Assembly: GCA_944363395.1 (NCBI GenBank)
Contig: CALVUC010000005.1
Coordinates: 1 to 64,000, forward strand
DNA: 64,000 nt
Direction: 5' to 3'
Source: an uncultured Clostridia bacterium
GTDB lineage: Bacteria > Bacillota > Clostridia > Christensenellales > Borkfalkiaceae
Within the stretch, counting starts at the first letter, position 1. Each line of letters begins with the position of its first letter. This document shows, in pieces, positions 46,304 through 54,959 of the stretch. A program made the translations under genes and the position numbers. The notes below the pieces were generated by a model that was not told the DNA's origin, searched no databases, and saw only the letters and a program-made list of their open reading frames with translations.

Positions 46304-46332
46304 ATTATACCATATTTCATGCTTCTTGTAAA
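46304..46332 (-). promoter_or_regulatory. Promoter of nrdR-ispG
   Basis: Minus-strand -35 TTTACA (46327-46332), 17-base spacer, extended -10 TGG-TATAAT (46304-46309). Leader about 35 bases with a GGAGGAG near the ATG. Confidence 0.75.
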
Positions 46333-46358
46333 GAGTTTGCAGAAAAAACACACAGAAA

Positions 46359-46390
46359 AATGCGCCTGCCGTGACTGCGGCAGGCGCATT
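46359..46390 (-). terminator. Terminator after the malic enzyme gene
   Basis: 13-bp perfect stem AATGCGCCTGCCG (46359-46371) and its complement (46378-46390), 6-base loop, then TTTTTC on the minus strand. Confidence 0.9.
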
Positions 46391-46396
46391 GCGCTC

Positions 46397-47569
46397 TCAG
46401 ATCCTTGCGACGCCCGTGCGGCGCGCGGCAGCCTTGACCGCCTCCGCGACCGCATCCTTGACGCGGGGATCGAAGGAATCGGGGATGATGTATTCGGGCG
46501 TGATCTCGTTTTCAGGAATGACGCCCGCGATCGCCTCCGCCGCCGCGATCTTCATCTCGTCGTTGATGTCGCTCGCGCGCACGTCGAGCGCCCCGCGGAA
46601 GATGCCGGGGAAAGCGAGGACGTTGTTGATCTGGTTGGGGAAGTCGCTCCTGCCCGTACCCATGATGCGCACGCCCGCCGCCTTCGCCTCGTCGGGCATG
46701 ATCTCGGGAACGGGGTTCGCCATCGCAAAGATGATGGGATCGGGCGCCATGGTCTTTACCATCTCCGCCGTGAGGCTCCCGGGAGCGGAGACGCCGATGA
46801 ACACGTCCGCGCCCTTGATGACCTCGGCGAGGGAGCCCTGCTTTCTTTCGAGGTTGGAGATCTTCGCCATCTCCGCCTTGATCTCGTTGAGCCCGTCGCG
46901 GCCCTCGTAGATGGCGCCCTTCCTGTCGCAGAGGATGACCTTTTTCAGCCCCCTGCTCATCAGCAGTTTGGTGATGGCGATGCCCGCCGCGCCCGAACCG
47001 TTGACGACGACGGAGAGATCCTCCATCTTCTTTCCGACGAGTTTCAGCGCGTTGATCATCGCCGCGAGCGTGACGACGGCGGTGCCGTGCTGATCGTCGT
47101 GGAAGATCGGGATGTCGCACACTTCCTTGAGGCGCTTTTCGATCTCAAAGCAGCGGGGCGCGGAGATGTCCTCCAGATTGACGCCGCCGAAGCTGCCCGC
47201 AAGCAAAGCGACGGTGTTGACGATATCGTCCACGCTCTTGCTGCGCACGCAGAGCGGGAAGGCGTCCACGTCGCCGAAGGTCTTGAAGAGGGCGCACTTG
47301 CCCTCCATGACGGGCATCCCCGCCTCGGGGCCGATGTCGCCGAGCCCCAGCACCGCGGTGCCGTCCGTGACGACCGCGACGAGGTTGGCGCGGCGGGTGT
47401 AGACGTAGGAGAGATCGACGTCCTTGCTGATCGCAAGGCAGGGCTCTGCGACGCCGGGCGTATAGGCGACGGCGAGTTCTTCCCTGTTGGTGATGGGAGC
47501 GCGGGTCACGACTTCGATCTTGCCCTGCCACTCCTTGTGCTTGTCGAGTGCGTACTGTTTCTTGTCCAT
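46397..47569 (-). CDS. NAD(P)-dependent malic enzyme (oxaloacetate-decarboxylating)
   Basis: Oxidative decarboxylation of malate to pyruvate, 390 residues, short bacterial type without the phosphotransacetylase-like extension. YTPGVAEPC gives the active-site Tyr, GLGDIGPEAGMPVMEGK the catalytic Lys region, CDIPIFHDDQHGTAVV the metal Asp residues, VVNGSGAAGIA the nucleotide loop and ANPVPEI the C-terminal signature. Cofactor choice is not readable. It lies 21 bases after ldh, so the two form an operon around pyruvate. Confidence 0.93.
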   Translation of the reverse strand: MDKKQYALDKHKEWQGKIEVVTRAPITNREELAVAYTPGVAEPCLAISKDVDLSYVYTRRANLVAVVTDGTAVLGLGDIGPEAGMPVMEGKCALFKTFGDVDAFPLCVRSKSVDDIVNTVALLAGSFGGVNLEDISAPRCFEIEKRLKEVCDIPIFHDDQHGTAVVTLAAMINALKLVGKKMEDLSVVVNGSGAAGIAITKLLMSRGLKKVILCDRKGAIYEGRDGLNEIKAEMAKISNLERKQGSLAEVIKGADVFIGVSAPGSLTAEMVKTMAPDPIIFAMANPVPEIMPDEAKAAGVRIMGTGRSDFPNQINNVLAFPGIFRGALDVRASDINDEMKIAAAEAIAGVIPENEITPEYIIPDSFDPRVKDAVAEAVKAAARRTGVARI

Positions 47570-47590
47570 TTGAAAGAATACCTCTGATGG

Positions 47591-48529
47591 TTAAATTTTA
47601 AGGGTGTCCATGAACTCCCTGATTTTCTTTGCCGTAGCGTGCAGTTTGTCCAGCTCTTCCTGCGTGAAATCATACATGAGCTTGCCGACGACGCCCTCCT
47701 CTCCGACGAAGGAAGGGACGCTGATCGCAACGTCGCCGATGCCGTAGTAATCTTCGAGCAGCGACGTGACGCTGAAGATGGAGCGCCTGTTTTTGAGGAC
47801 GGTCGCGGCAAGTTCCGCAACGATGGCGGCGATCGCGAAATTGGTCACGCCCTTGCGCTTGATGACCTGCGCGCCCGAAGAGATGGTCTCGCGCATGACC
47901 TCTTCCTTGTCGAGGGAGATATTGCACTTCTCGCAATAGGACGCAAGGTGCATCCCCGAGACATGGACGGAGCTCCATACCGCGAACTGCGCTTCGCCGT
48001 GTTCGCCCGCCGTATAGCCGTGGATATTGCGGATGTCCGCGCCGATCTTGGTGCTGAGAAAGTAGCGGAAACGCGCGCTGTCGAGCACCGTACCCGTTCC
48101 GAACACCCTGCCGACGGGCAGCCCGCTCTCCTTCTGGATGAGATAGGTGATGACGTCCACGGGGTTGGAGACGACCATGATCGCCCCGCCGTTGTAGTAC
48201 TTCATGATGCTCGCGATGACGCCGCGCGCGATGGCGATGTTCTTGGCGGCGAGGTCGAGCCGCGTCTCGCCCGGCTTTCTGCCCACGCCCGCCGTCACGA
48301 CGATGAGATCGCTGTCAACGATGTCGGGATAGTCGCCGCTGTAAATGTTCATCGTCCCCATCGTGATGAGGCCGTGGCTGATGTCCATCGCCTCCCCTTC
48401 CGCCTTCTCCTTGTTGACGTCGATGATGACGATCTCCGCGCACAGCCGCTGCGTCGCAATGGAAAACGCGCACGCCGCGCCGACCGCTCCCGCGCCGATG
48501 ATGCTGATCTTGGTAGGTTTTCTCTCCAT
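47591..48529 (-). CDS. ldh: L-lactate dehydrogenase
   Basis: Reduces pyruvate to L-lactate to recycle NADH in fermentation. 312 residues. Rossmann loop IIGAGAVGAACAF, catalytic Arg region GVGRKPGETRLDL, VSNPVDV, VLDSARFR and the catalytic His in GEHGEAQF (Glu in place of the usual Asp after the His-Gly). The loop Gln/Arg position (VGRKPGETR) favours lactate rather than malate dehydrogenase. First gene of the ldh-malic enzyme operon, with a SigA promoter. Confidence 0.92.
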   Translation of the reverse strand: MERKPTKISIIGAGAVGAACAFSIATQRLCAEIVIIDVNKEKAEGEAMDISHGLITMGTMNIYSGDYPDIVDSDLIVVTAGVGRKPGETRLDLAAKNIAIARGVIASIMKYYNGGAIMVVSNPVDVITYLIQKESGLPVGRVFGTGTVLDSARFRYFLSTKIGADIRNIHGYTAGEHGEAQFAVWSSVHVSGMHLASYCEKCNISLDKEEVMRETISSGAQVIKRKGVTNFAIAAIVAELAATVLKNRRSIFSVTSLLEDYYGIGDVAISVPSFVGEEGVVGKLMYDFTQEELDKLHATAKKIREFMDTLKI

Positions 48530-48592
48530 ACGTTCTTAACACCTCTGTCTTAATCAAAAATGGATTTTTGCCGAAAATCCCCGAGTATCCAT

Positions 48593-48622
48593 AGTATATC
48601 ACAATCTCCCCCGTCCGCACAA
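48593..48622 (-). promoter_or_regulatory. Promoter of ldh-malic enzyme
   Basis: Minus-strand -35 TTGTGC (48617-48622), 18-base spacer, -10 TATACT (48593-48598). The leader of about 60 bases contains an imperfect GGATTTTCGG / AAAAATCC repeat. Confidence 0.5.
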
Positions 48623-48654
48623 GGGGTTTTGTAAATTTTTTTCCGTCATTTCAC

Positions 48655-48678
48655 AAAAAAAGCCCGCCTGCGGCGGGC
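48655..48678 (-). terminator. Terminator after the YitT gene
   Basis: 7-bp stem GCCCGCC / GGCGGGC (48662-48678), loop TGC, followed on the minus strand by seven T. Confidence 0.9.
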
Positions 48679-48686
48679 GGCTGCCG

Positions 48687-49691
48687 TCATTGCGGCGTTG
48701 TCTTTGACGGTTCTTCGGGAAGTTCCTGCACCTCCGTCAGATCTTCCGCCTCCTGTTCGCGCGGGAGCTGCATCCTCTCGCTCGTAAAGCCCCTTCCGCG
48801 CACCTCCGAAACGACGCTGAACATGAGGAAGGCGTCCGGGTCGATCTTGTAGATGGCATTTTTGAGGCGGACGACGTCGCGGTTGCCGACGATGGTCATG
48901 AGCACATAGCAGTTCTCGCGCAAAAAACCCGTCCTGCCGTAGAGCATAGTGACGCCGCAGTTGAGGTCGTTCAGGATCATCGTGCGGATCTCGCGGTATT
49001 TTTTGGAAATGATCTTGACCTGCGTCCGCTTCAAGCCGATGGGCGAGACAACGTCCACGATGAGCGCCGCGATGAGGGTGATGAGGATGCCGTAGAGCAC
49101 CGTCTCGAGCGTGACGCCCGCAAAGAGCTGGATGAGCACGATGGTGATATCGAGCGTCCACATCGTGACGACGATGGGGATGCCGAAGAGTTTGTTGAGG
49201 ATGAGCGGCGGGATATCGGTGCCGCCCGTCGAAGCGCCGACGCGCACGACCATGCCGATCCCGAAGCCGAAGAGCAGCGCGCCGAACAGCACGGCGAGCA
49301 GCGGATCCCCTTCCGCGATGATATGCCCCTCGCGCGCGACGTACAGTTCGTTGAGCTTTGTGTGCAGCGCCATGAACGTGGGATACAGGAGCGTCCCCGC
49401 GAGCGTTGCCGCGGCAAACCGCTTGCCCAGAAAGACGGCGCCGACGAGAAAGAGCGCGATGTTTGCGATATAGACGGTCACCGTGACCGCCCACTCCGTG
49501 CTCTCGCCCTCGGGCAGAAGGTTTCTGACGAAGATACCGACGCCCGTCGTCCCGCCCATGACGAATTCATGCGGCACGATGAAATAGGCGCTCGCCGCCG
49601 AGGCGATGAAATTTCCCGCCACGACGATGAGACAGTAGATGAGAAAATGTCTGACCTGTTTTGCCGTCGGCTGTGTCAAGTGTACTTTCAT
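48687..49691 (-). CDS. YitT family membrane protein (DUF161/DUF2179)
   Basis: 334-residue protein with five or six membrane helices (two repeats with GGTTGVGIF and GASTGGTDIPP) followed by a C-terminal cytoplasmic DUF2179 domain (TMILNDLNCGVTMLYGRTGF). Family members are common in Firmicutes, function unknown; the DUF2179 resembles ligand-binding regulatory domains. A long acidic tail ends PEEPSKTTPQ. The start ATG 49691 has GGAGAGGAC upstream. Monocistronic, with clear promoter and terminator. Confidence 0.88.
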   Translation of the reverse strand: MKVHLTQPTAKQVRHFLIYCLIVVAGNFIASAASAYFIVPHEFVMGGTTGVGIFVRNLLPEGESTEWAVTVTVYIANIALFLVGAVFLGKRFAAATLAGTLLYPTFMALHTKLNELYVAREGHIIAEGDPLLAVLFGALLFGFGIGMVVRVGASTGGTDIPPLILNKLFGIPIVVTMWTLDITIVLIQLFAGVTLETVLYGILITLIAALIVDVVSPIGLKRTQVKIISKKYREIRTMILNDLNCGVTMLYGRTGFLRENCYVLMTIVGNRDVVRLKNAIYKIDPDAFLMFSVVSEVRGRGFTSERMQLPREQEAEDLTEVQELPEEPSKTTPQ

Positions 49692-49724
49692 GTCCTCTCC
49701 GCTGCGGCAGATGACCGCGGGACT

Positions 49725-49753
49725 ATTATAGCAAAAAACTTTTCCGCTTTCAA
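49725..49753 (-). promoter_or_regulatory. Promoter of the YitT gene
   Basis: Minus-strand -35 TTGAAA (49748-49753), 17-base spacer, extended -10 TGC-TATAAT (49725-49730). Confidence 0.75.
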
Positions 49754-49797
49754 GCTGTTTCCCGTAAAAATCTTCAAATTCCCGCCGTCACCCTTTT

Positions 49798-49847
49798 TTC
49801 GGGCGCGCGCATACGATGAAGTGCGGGTCTGTCCCGCAAATTTTTAC
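49798..49847 (+). promoter_or_regulatory. Leader of the Cys-rich gene: possible sporulation-type promoter and hairpin
   Basis: CATACGAT (49811-49818) resembles the -10 of mother-cell sigma factors (CATACAnT for sigma-E), but no convincing -35 is seen. A hairpin TGCGGG / CCCGCA follows (about 49823-49839), then AATTTTT. It could be an attenuator. Weak evidence. Confidence 0.3.
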
Positions 49848-49861
49848 AGACGAGGTCTATC

Positions 49862-50143
49862 ATGTGCCATTGCCAAACGTGCTCCTGCTGCCTTTGCAGG
49901 GCGCTCGCCAACCTCTTTTCCACAGACTGCTTCTCCGCGTCCCGTTACAGCGCCGCGTGCGGCTGCGGCGGGTCGGCGCAGACGGCGCAGGACGGCTGCG
50001 GCTGCGCAAGACAGGACTGCGCCCGTACGGGCTACGGCTCATGTGCGGACGGCGCGTTCTGCTCCGAAGCCTATTATGCCCGCCAGTACGCCCTCGGTGG
50101 GAACGACGGTTGTTATTATTGCTGCCGCTGCCGCCGCATATGA
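49862..50143 (+). CDS. Cysteine-rich small protein (18 Cys in 93 residues)
   Basis: Not recognised as a known family. 93 residues with 18 cysteines: six in the first 12 residues (CHCQTCSCCLC), then CGCG, CGCARQDC, single cysteines, and a C-terminal CYYCCRC. Also rich in Ala, Gly and Tyr; no signal peptide, no membrane helix. Such a composition suits metal binding or disulphide cross-linking, as in small spore-coat or metallothionein-like proteins. Support for being real: GAGG six bases before the ATG, a terminator right after the stop, and no other plausible use of this 490-base gap between two minus-strand genes. Antisense frames here lack these signals. Confidence 0.65.
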   Translation: MCHCQTCSCCLCRALANLFSTDCFSASRYSAACGCGGSAQTAQDGCGCARQDCARTGYGSCADGAFCSEAYYARQYALGGNDGCYYCCRCRRI

Positions 50144-50174
50144 AAAAAACGCAGGGATCTTCCCTGCGTTTTTT
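50144..50174. terminator. Bidirectional terminator
   Basis: 14-bp perfect stem AAAAAACGCAGGGA (50144-50157) and its complement (50161-50174), loop TCT. A T run on each strand serves the Cys-rich gene (plus) and rny (minus). Confidence 0.92.
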
Positions 50175-50183
50175 CACCTTTTT

Positions 50184-51803
50184 TTACTTTGCATATTCCA
50201 CGCTGCGGAATTCGCGGATGACGTTGACCTTGATCTGACCGGGATATTCCAGTTCCGCTTCGATCTTCTTGGCGATGTCCTTGGCAAGGAAGAGCGCCTT
50301 CGCGTCGTCCACCTGATCGGGCTTGACGATGACGCGCACCTCTCTGCCCGCCTGGATGGCGTAACTCTTGTCCACGCCCTGGAAGCCCGCGGCGATCTCC
50401 TCAAGTTTTTCGAGACGTTTGACGTAATTGGAGCCCGTCTCCCTTCTCGCGCCGGGGCGCGCGCCCGAGATGGCGTCCGCCGCCTGCACGAGCACCGCTT
50501 CGATGGTCTTGGGTTCGACGTCGCCGTGGTGCGCCATGATGGCGTTGACGATCATCGCGTTTTCCTTGTACTTCTTGGCAAGATCGGCGCCGATCTGGAT
50601 ATGCGTCCCCTCCTGCTCGTGATCGACCGCCTTGCCGATGTCGTGCAGGAGCCCCGCGCGCTTGGCGAAGTTGACGTCCAGCCCCAGTTCCTGCGCCATC
50701 AGCCCCGCAAGGTTGGCGACTTCGATGGAGTGCTTGTAGACGTTCTGCCCGTAGCTCGTGCGGAATTTGAGCCTGCCGATGAGTTTGATGAGTTCGGGAT
50801 GCAGCCCGAAGATGCCCACTTCGAACATGGCGTTCTCGCCCGCGGCTTTGATCTGCTGCTCGAGTTCCTTGGTGACTTTTTCCACCGTCTCCTCGATACG
50901 GGCGGGGTGGATCCTGCCGTCTGCGATGAGGCGCTCGAGCGTGAGGCGCGCGATCTCGCGGCGGACGGGATCAAAGCCCGAAAGGATGACGACTTCGGGC
51001 GTGTCGTCGATGATGAGTTCGATGCCCGTGGCGTTTTCGATGGCGCGGATGTTCCTGCCCTCGCGCCCGATGATGCGCGCCTTCATGTCGTCGTTGGGCA
51101 GCGGGACGACGGAGACGGTCGCTTCGGACGCGTGATCGGCGGCGCAGCGCTGGATGGCGAGCGTGATGATGTTCTTGGCGTTGAGATCCGCCTCCTCCTT
51201 CGCCTGCTGTTCAAGGTTCCTCACCTGAACGGCGACGTCGCGGCGGGTCTCGTCGAGGATCTCCTCGGTGAGGAGTTTTTTCGCCTCGTCCTTGGTGAGC
51301 TGGGAGACGCGCTCCAGTTCCTGCACCATCAGCTCGTGCTGATGGGACAGCACTTCCTGCTTTTTGGAGACATCCTCAAGGCGCTTATTGAGGTTTTCCT
51401 TTTGCGCGTCGAGCGACTCGTTCTTCTTGGCGAGTTCCGCTTCCTTGCGTTCGAGGGCATCCTCCTGCTTGTTGAGACGGGATTCGATGCGCTGCTGTTC
51501 GGCGCGCTTCTCCTTCATCTCCTGTTCAAATTCGTTTCTTCTTTTAAGTTCCTGTTCCCTTGCCTCTAAAATAGCTTCCTTCTTGATCCGCTTCCCTTCC
51601 GCGCGCGCTTCGTCGAGCATCTCCTCCACGCGCTTGCTCGTTTCGTCGAGTTTCTGTTCCGCTTTCTTTTTGGAAATACGTTTCAGGATGAACCACGTTG
51701 CGCCGAACGCCGCGCCGGCGCCGACCACGAGCAGCAGGACCATGAGTCCGACCGCAAGTCCGGTGTTCATCGTAGCAAGGAGCAGGCTGCCGGAATATTG
51801 CAT
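50184..51803 (-). CDS. rny: Ribonuclease Y
   Basis: Main endoribonuclease of Firmicutes mRNA decay, anchored in the membrane. 539 residues: an N-terminal helix ([20 protein letters not shown]), a long coiled coil (about 50-210), a KH domain ([17 protein letters not shown]) and an HD domain with [25 protein letters not shown] and AHHGDVEP. The start ATG 51803 follows GGGAGG. Monocistronic, with a consensus promoter. Confidence 0.96.
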   Translation of the reverse strand: MQYSGSLLLATMNTGLAVGLMVLLLVVGAGAAFGATWFILKRISKKKAEQKLDETSKRVEEMLDEARAEGKRIKKEAILEAREQELKRRNEFEQEMKEKRAEQQRIESRLNKQEDALERKEAELAKKNESLDAQKENLNKRLEDVSKKQEVLSHQHELMVQELERVSQLTKDEAKKLLTEEILDETRRDVAVQVRNLEQQAKEEADLNAKNIITLAIQRCAADHASEATVSVVPLPNDDMKARIIGREGRNIRAIENATGIELIIDDTPEVVILSGFDPVRREIARLTLERLIADGRIHPARIEETVEKVTKELEQQIKAAGENAMFEVGIFGLHPELIKLIGRLKFRTSYGQNVYKHSIEVANLAGLMAQELGLDVNFAKRAGLLHDIGKAVDHEQEGTHIQIGADLAKKYKENAMIVNAIMAHHGDVEPKTIEAVLVQAADAISGARPGARRETGSNYVKRLEKLEEIAAGFQGVDKSYAIQAGREVRVIVKPDQVDDAKALFLAKDIAKKIEAELEYPGQIKVNVIREFRSVEYAK

Positions 51804-51872
51804 AACAGCCTCCCTTTATTATAAATTTGACTTTATCTATAACTGCCCGCAACCGCATAGTGGGGCATGATA

Positions 51873-51918
51873 TGACATTGTCACAGCTATTATACAATAT
51901 CTTGGGCTGCGCTGTCAA
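51873..51918 (-). promoter_or_regulatory. rny promoter with palindrome at the start site
   Basis: Minus-strand -35 TTGACA (51913-51918), 18-base spacer, -10 TATAAT (51889-51894). A perfect 11-bp palindrome TGACATTGTCA (51873-51883) covers the expected transcription start, and may be a regulator site. Confidence 0.65.
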
Positions 51919-51960
51919 TCTCTTGACGGAAAAAAATCATTTCTTTTTTCCTGCGGCGCA

Positions 51961-51987
51961 AAAAAACGGGCGGCAGAAGCCGCCCGC
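51961..51987 (-). terminator. Terminator after nadE
   Basis: 8-bp stem CGGGCGGC / GCCGCCCG (51967-51974, 51979-51986), 4-base loop, then six T on the minus strand. Ends the ftsK-to-nadE operon. Confidence 0.9.
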
Positions 51988-51999
51988 ATCCCGTGCGTT

Positions 52000-53907
52000 T
52001 TACAGTTTTTCCGCCCGTTCCAGCCAGAGCGCGGCGGAGGCGTCCGAAGGCATCCTCCAGTCGCCGCGGGGCGAGAGCGAGACGGAACCGATCTTCACGC
52101 CGTCCGGCACGCAGTTGCGTTTGAACTGCTGCGAGAAGAAGCGGCGGTAGAAGCTGACGAGCCACTTTTTGAGCGTCGCGCCGTCGTATTTGCCCGCAAA
52201 GGCGCGGCGGGCGAGGAAATACGTCTTTTCGGGCGGGTCCCCGCGGCGCAGGAAGCGGTAGAGGTAGAAGTCGTGCAGTTCGTAGGGACCGATGAGGTCC
52301 TCCGTTTTCTGCGCGATATTGCCCGTTTTGTCGGGCGGGAGCAGTTCGGGAGAGATCTCCGTCGCGAGGATGTCCCCGAGGATGCGCTGCACCGCGCCGC
52401 CCAGCCGTTCGCCCTCGGCGCCAACGAGACAGCGCACGAGCGTCTTTGGCACCGAACAGTTGACGGCGTAATTGCTCATATGATCGCCGTTATAGGTACA
52501 CCAGCCGAGCGCGAGCTCGGACAGGTCGCCCGTACCGACGACGAGCCCGCCCGTCTCGTTGGCGACGTCCATCAGGATCATCGTGCGGTAGCGCGCCTGC
52601 GCGTTCTCATAGGCGGCGTTCAGCACCCCGGGATCGTGTCCGATATCCGCAAAATGGCTGAGGACGGTCTCCGAAATGGGGACCGTGCGCGCCGTCACCC
52701 CCATCGCCTCCATCAGCAAAAGCGAATTGTTTTTGGTCTTGCCCGTCGTGCCGAAGCCCGGCATGGTATAGGCGAGAATGTCCTTCCTGTCCTTTTGAAG
52801 AAGATCGAAGGCGCGCGCCGCGACGAGCAGCGCGAGCGTGGAATCCAGCCCGCCCGAGACGCCGACGACCGCCGTCGCGGCGTGCGTATGCGCGAGACGG
52901 CGCGCGAGCGCCTGCGCCTGGATGTTCAGGATGAGCTCCGCGCGTTCACGGCGCTCCTCCTGCGCGGGCAGGAAGGGATGCGCCGACACCGCGGGCGCGG
53001 GCTCGGCGTCCGTCAGGAAACCGGCGTACACCGCAGCGCCGCCCTGCCGCGCGTCCCCCGCCTCCGCCGCGCGGAAGGTGTTCATGCGCCTGCGCTCGCT
53101 TTGCAAAAAGCCGATGTCGAGGTCCGCCTCGCACACGCCCGCCCCGAAGGGCGCGCACTCGGCAAGGCAGACGCCGTTTTCATAGATCATGTTGTTGCCC
53201 GCGAACACCATGTCCGCGGTGCTCTCGCCCGTACCCGCGTCGCAGTACACATAGGCGCACGCGTTCTTCCCCGACTGCGCGGAAACGAGCGTTTTGCGGT
53301 ACTCCCGCTTGCCGACCGTCTCATCGCTCGCCGAGAGGTTGACGATGACCGTCGCCCCCGCGCGGCAGAGCGCTTCGGAAGGAGAGCCCGCCGCCCAGAG
53401 ATCTTCGCAGATCTCGCAGGCGACGGCGGCTTCCCCGTCGCAGAAGAGAAGGTCGCCCGCGACGGGAACGGCGTCCCCGCCGAAGGAAACGCAGGCGCGC
53501 TCCCCGGGGCAAGCCGCAAAATAGCGCGCTTCGTAAAATTCTGCATAGTTCGGGATGTGCTTCTTGGGGACAAAGCCCAGCACCTTCCCGTCCGCGACGC
53601 CCGCCGCGCAGTTATACAGCTTTCCGCCGACCGCGAGGGGCAGTCCGACAAAGACGAGCATCTTTCTTCCCGCCGTCGCCTGCGCGACCGTACCGAGCGC
53701 CGAAAGACAGCCCTCGAGCAGGGCGTCCTGCAAAAACAGGTCGCCGCAGGTATAGCCCGAGAGGGAGAGCTCGGGAAATACCAGAAGCTCCACTCCCCTG
53801 TTTTCCGCCTCGCCGATCGCCTCGCAGATGCGCGCCGCGTTGTAGGCGGGATCGGCAACGCGCAGGGCGGGGCTCACCGCCGCCGCCCGCAAATATCCGT
53901 ATTTCAT
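52000..53907 (-). CDS. nadE: Glutamine-dependent NAD(+) synthetase
   Basis: Last step of NAD synthesis. 635 residues, two domains. The N-terminal nitrilase-type glutaminase has the Glu-Lys-Cys triad in FPELSLSGYTCGD, PKKHIPNY and CEICEDLW. The C-terminal synthetase domain has the ATP pyrophosphatase loop VGVSGGLDSTLALL and later GTGDLSELALGWCTYNGDHMSNY. It starts six bases after recA, and is the last gene of the ftsK operon. Confidence 0.95.
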   Translation of the reverse strand: MKYGYLRAAAVSPALRVADPAYNAARICEAIGEAENRGVELLVFPELSLSGYTCGDLFLQDALLEGCLSALGTVAQATAGRKMLVFVGLPLAVGGKLYNCAAGVADGKVLGFVPKKHIPNYAEFYEARYFAACPGERACVSFGGDAVPVAGDLLFCDGEAAVACEICEDLWAAGSPSEALCRAGATVIVNLSASDETVGKREYRKTLVSAQSGKNACAYVYCDAGTGESTADMVFAGNNMIYENGVCLAECAPFGAGVCEADLDIGFLQSERRRMNTFRAAEAGDARQGGAAVYAGFLTDAEPAPAVSAHPFLPAQEERRERAELILNIQAQALARRLAHTHAATAVVGVSGGLDSTLALLVAARAFDLLQKDRKDILAYTMPGFGTTGKTKNNSLLLMEAMGVTARTVPISETVLSHFADIGHDPGVLNAAYENAQARYRTMILMDVANETGGLVVGTGDLSELALGWCTYNGDHMSNYAVNCSVPKTLVRCLVGAEGERLGGAVQRILGDILATEISPELLPPDKTGNIAQKTEDLIGPYELHDFYLYRFLRRGDPPEKTYFLARRAFAGKYDGATLKKWLVSFYRRFFSQQFKRNCVPDGVKIGSVSLSPRGDWRMPSDASAALWLERAEKL

Positions 53908-53913
53908 ACGCTG

Positions 53914-54933
53914 TTACGCTTCGCCCGCGACTTCTTCGACGGGCGCGCCCTTCGCCGCCGCGCGGATCTTTTGTTCGATCTCTCCGGCAAGTTCGGGGTT
54001 ATCCTTCAGGAACTGGCGCATTTTCTCGCGCCCGTTCGCGACTTTCTGGTCATTGTAGCTGAACCACGCACCGCTCTTTTTGATGACGTCGAACTGTACG
54101 CCGAGATCGATGAGGCACCCCTCCTGCGAGACGCCCTCGCCGTACATGATATCGAACTCCGCCTGACGGAAGGGCGGCGCGAGCTTGTTTTTGACGACCT
54201 TGGCGCGGCAGCGGTTGCCCGCGGCGCCCTCGGTGTCCTTCAGGATATCCGTCTTGCGGACGTCGATGCGCACCGAGGCGTAGAATTTGAGCGCCTTGCC
54301 GCCCGGCGTGACTTCGGGATTGCCGAACATGACGCCCACCTTTTCGCGCAGCTGGTTGATAAAGACGACGCACGTCTTGCTCTTGTTGACGATCGCCGTG
54401 AGCTTTCTGAGCGCCTGCGACATGAGCCGCGCCTGCAAGCCGACGTGCGATTCGCCCATGTCCCCTTCGATCTCCGCCTTGGGCGTCAGCGCGGCGACGG
54501 AGTCGACGACGATGATGTCCACCGCCGAGGAACGCACGAGCGCATCGACGATGTCGAGCGCCTGCTCGCCCGTATCGGGCTGGGAGACGTACAGCTCGTC
54601 GAGGTCGACGCCCAGCTTTTTGGCGTAGACGGGATCGAGCGCGTGCTCCGCATCGATGAACGCGGCGACGCCGCCGAGTTTTTGCGCCTCCGCGATGGCG
54701 TGCAGCGCGACCGTCGTCTTGCCCGAGGACTCGGGACCGTAGATCTCCACCATCCTGCCGCGGGGCAGCCCGCCGACGCCGAGCGCCAGATCGAGCGAAA
54801 GACAGCCCGTGGGGATGACTTCGATATCGGTATTGCCCGCGCTTTCGCCGAGCTTCATGATGGCGCCCTTGCCGTACGCCTTTTCGATCTGCGCGAGGAC
54901 GGCGTCCAGCGCTTTGAGTTTTTCTTCGTTCAT
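53914..54933 (-). CDS. recA: Recombinase RecA
   Basis: Strand-exchange and SOS coprotease. 339 residues. Walker [10 protein letters not shown], Walker B region [10 protein letters not shown], the L1/L2 loops with [20 protein letters not shown] (shown as a landmark) and [18 protein letters not shown]. The C-terminal tail is short and ends EEVAGEA. The start ATG 54933 follows AAGGAG; the longer frame runs into cinA. cinA-recA order is conserved in Firmicutes. No LexA box was noticed in the 26-base gap. Confidence 0.97.
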   Translation of the reverse strand: MNEEKLKALDAVLAQIEKAYGKGAIMKLGESAGNTDIEVIPTGCLSLDLALGVGGLPRGRMVEIYGPESSGKTTVALHAIAEAQKLGGVAAFIDAEHALDPVYAKKLGVDLDELYVSQPDTGEQALDIVDALVRSSAVDIIVVDSVAALTPKAEIEGDMGESHVGLQARLMSQALRKLTAIVNKSKTCVVFINQLREKVGVMFGNPEVTPGGKALKFYASVRIDVRKTDILKDTEGAAGNRCRAKVVKNKLAPPFRQAEFDIMYGEGVSQEGCLIDLGVQFDVIKKSGAWFSYNDQKVANGREKMRQFLKDNPELAGEIEQKIRAAAKGAPVEEVAGEA

Positions 54934-54959
54934 ATCCTTACTCCTTGCCGAATTTCCTG

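Noticed and set aside
49860..50177. 105-codon minus-strand frame opposite the Cys-rich gene
   Set aside because: Arg/Ser-rich, starts inside the terminator and lacks a ribosome site; the plus-strand reading has proper signals.
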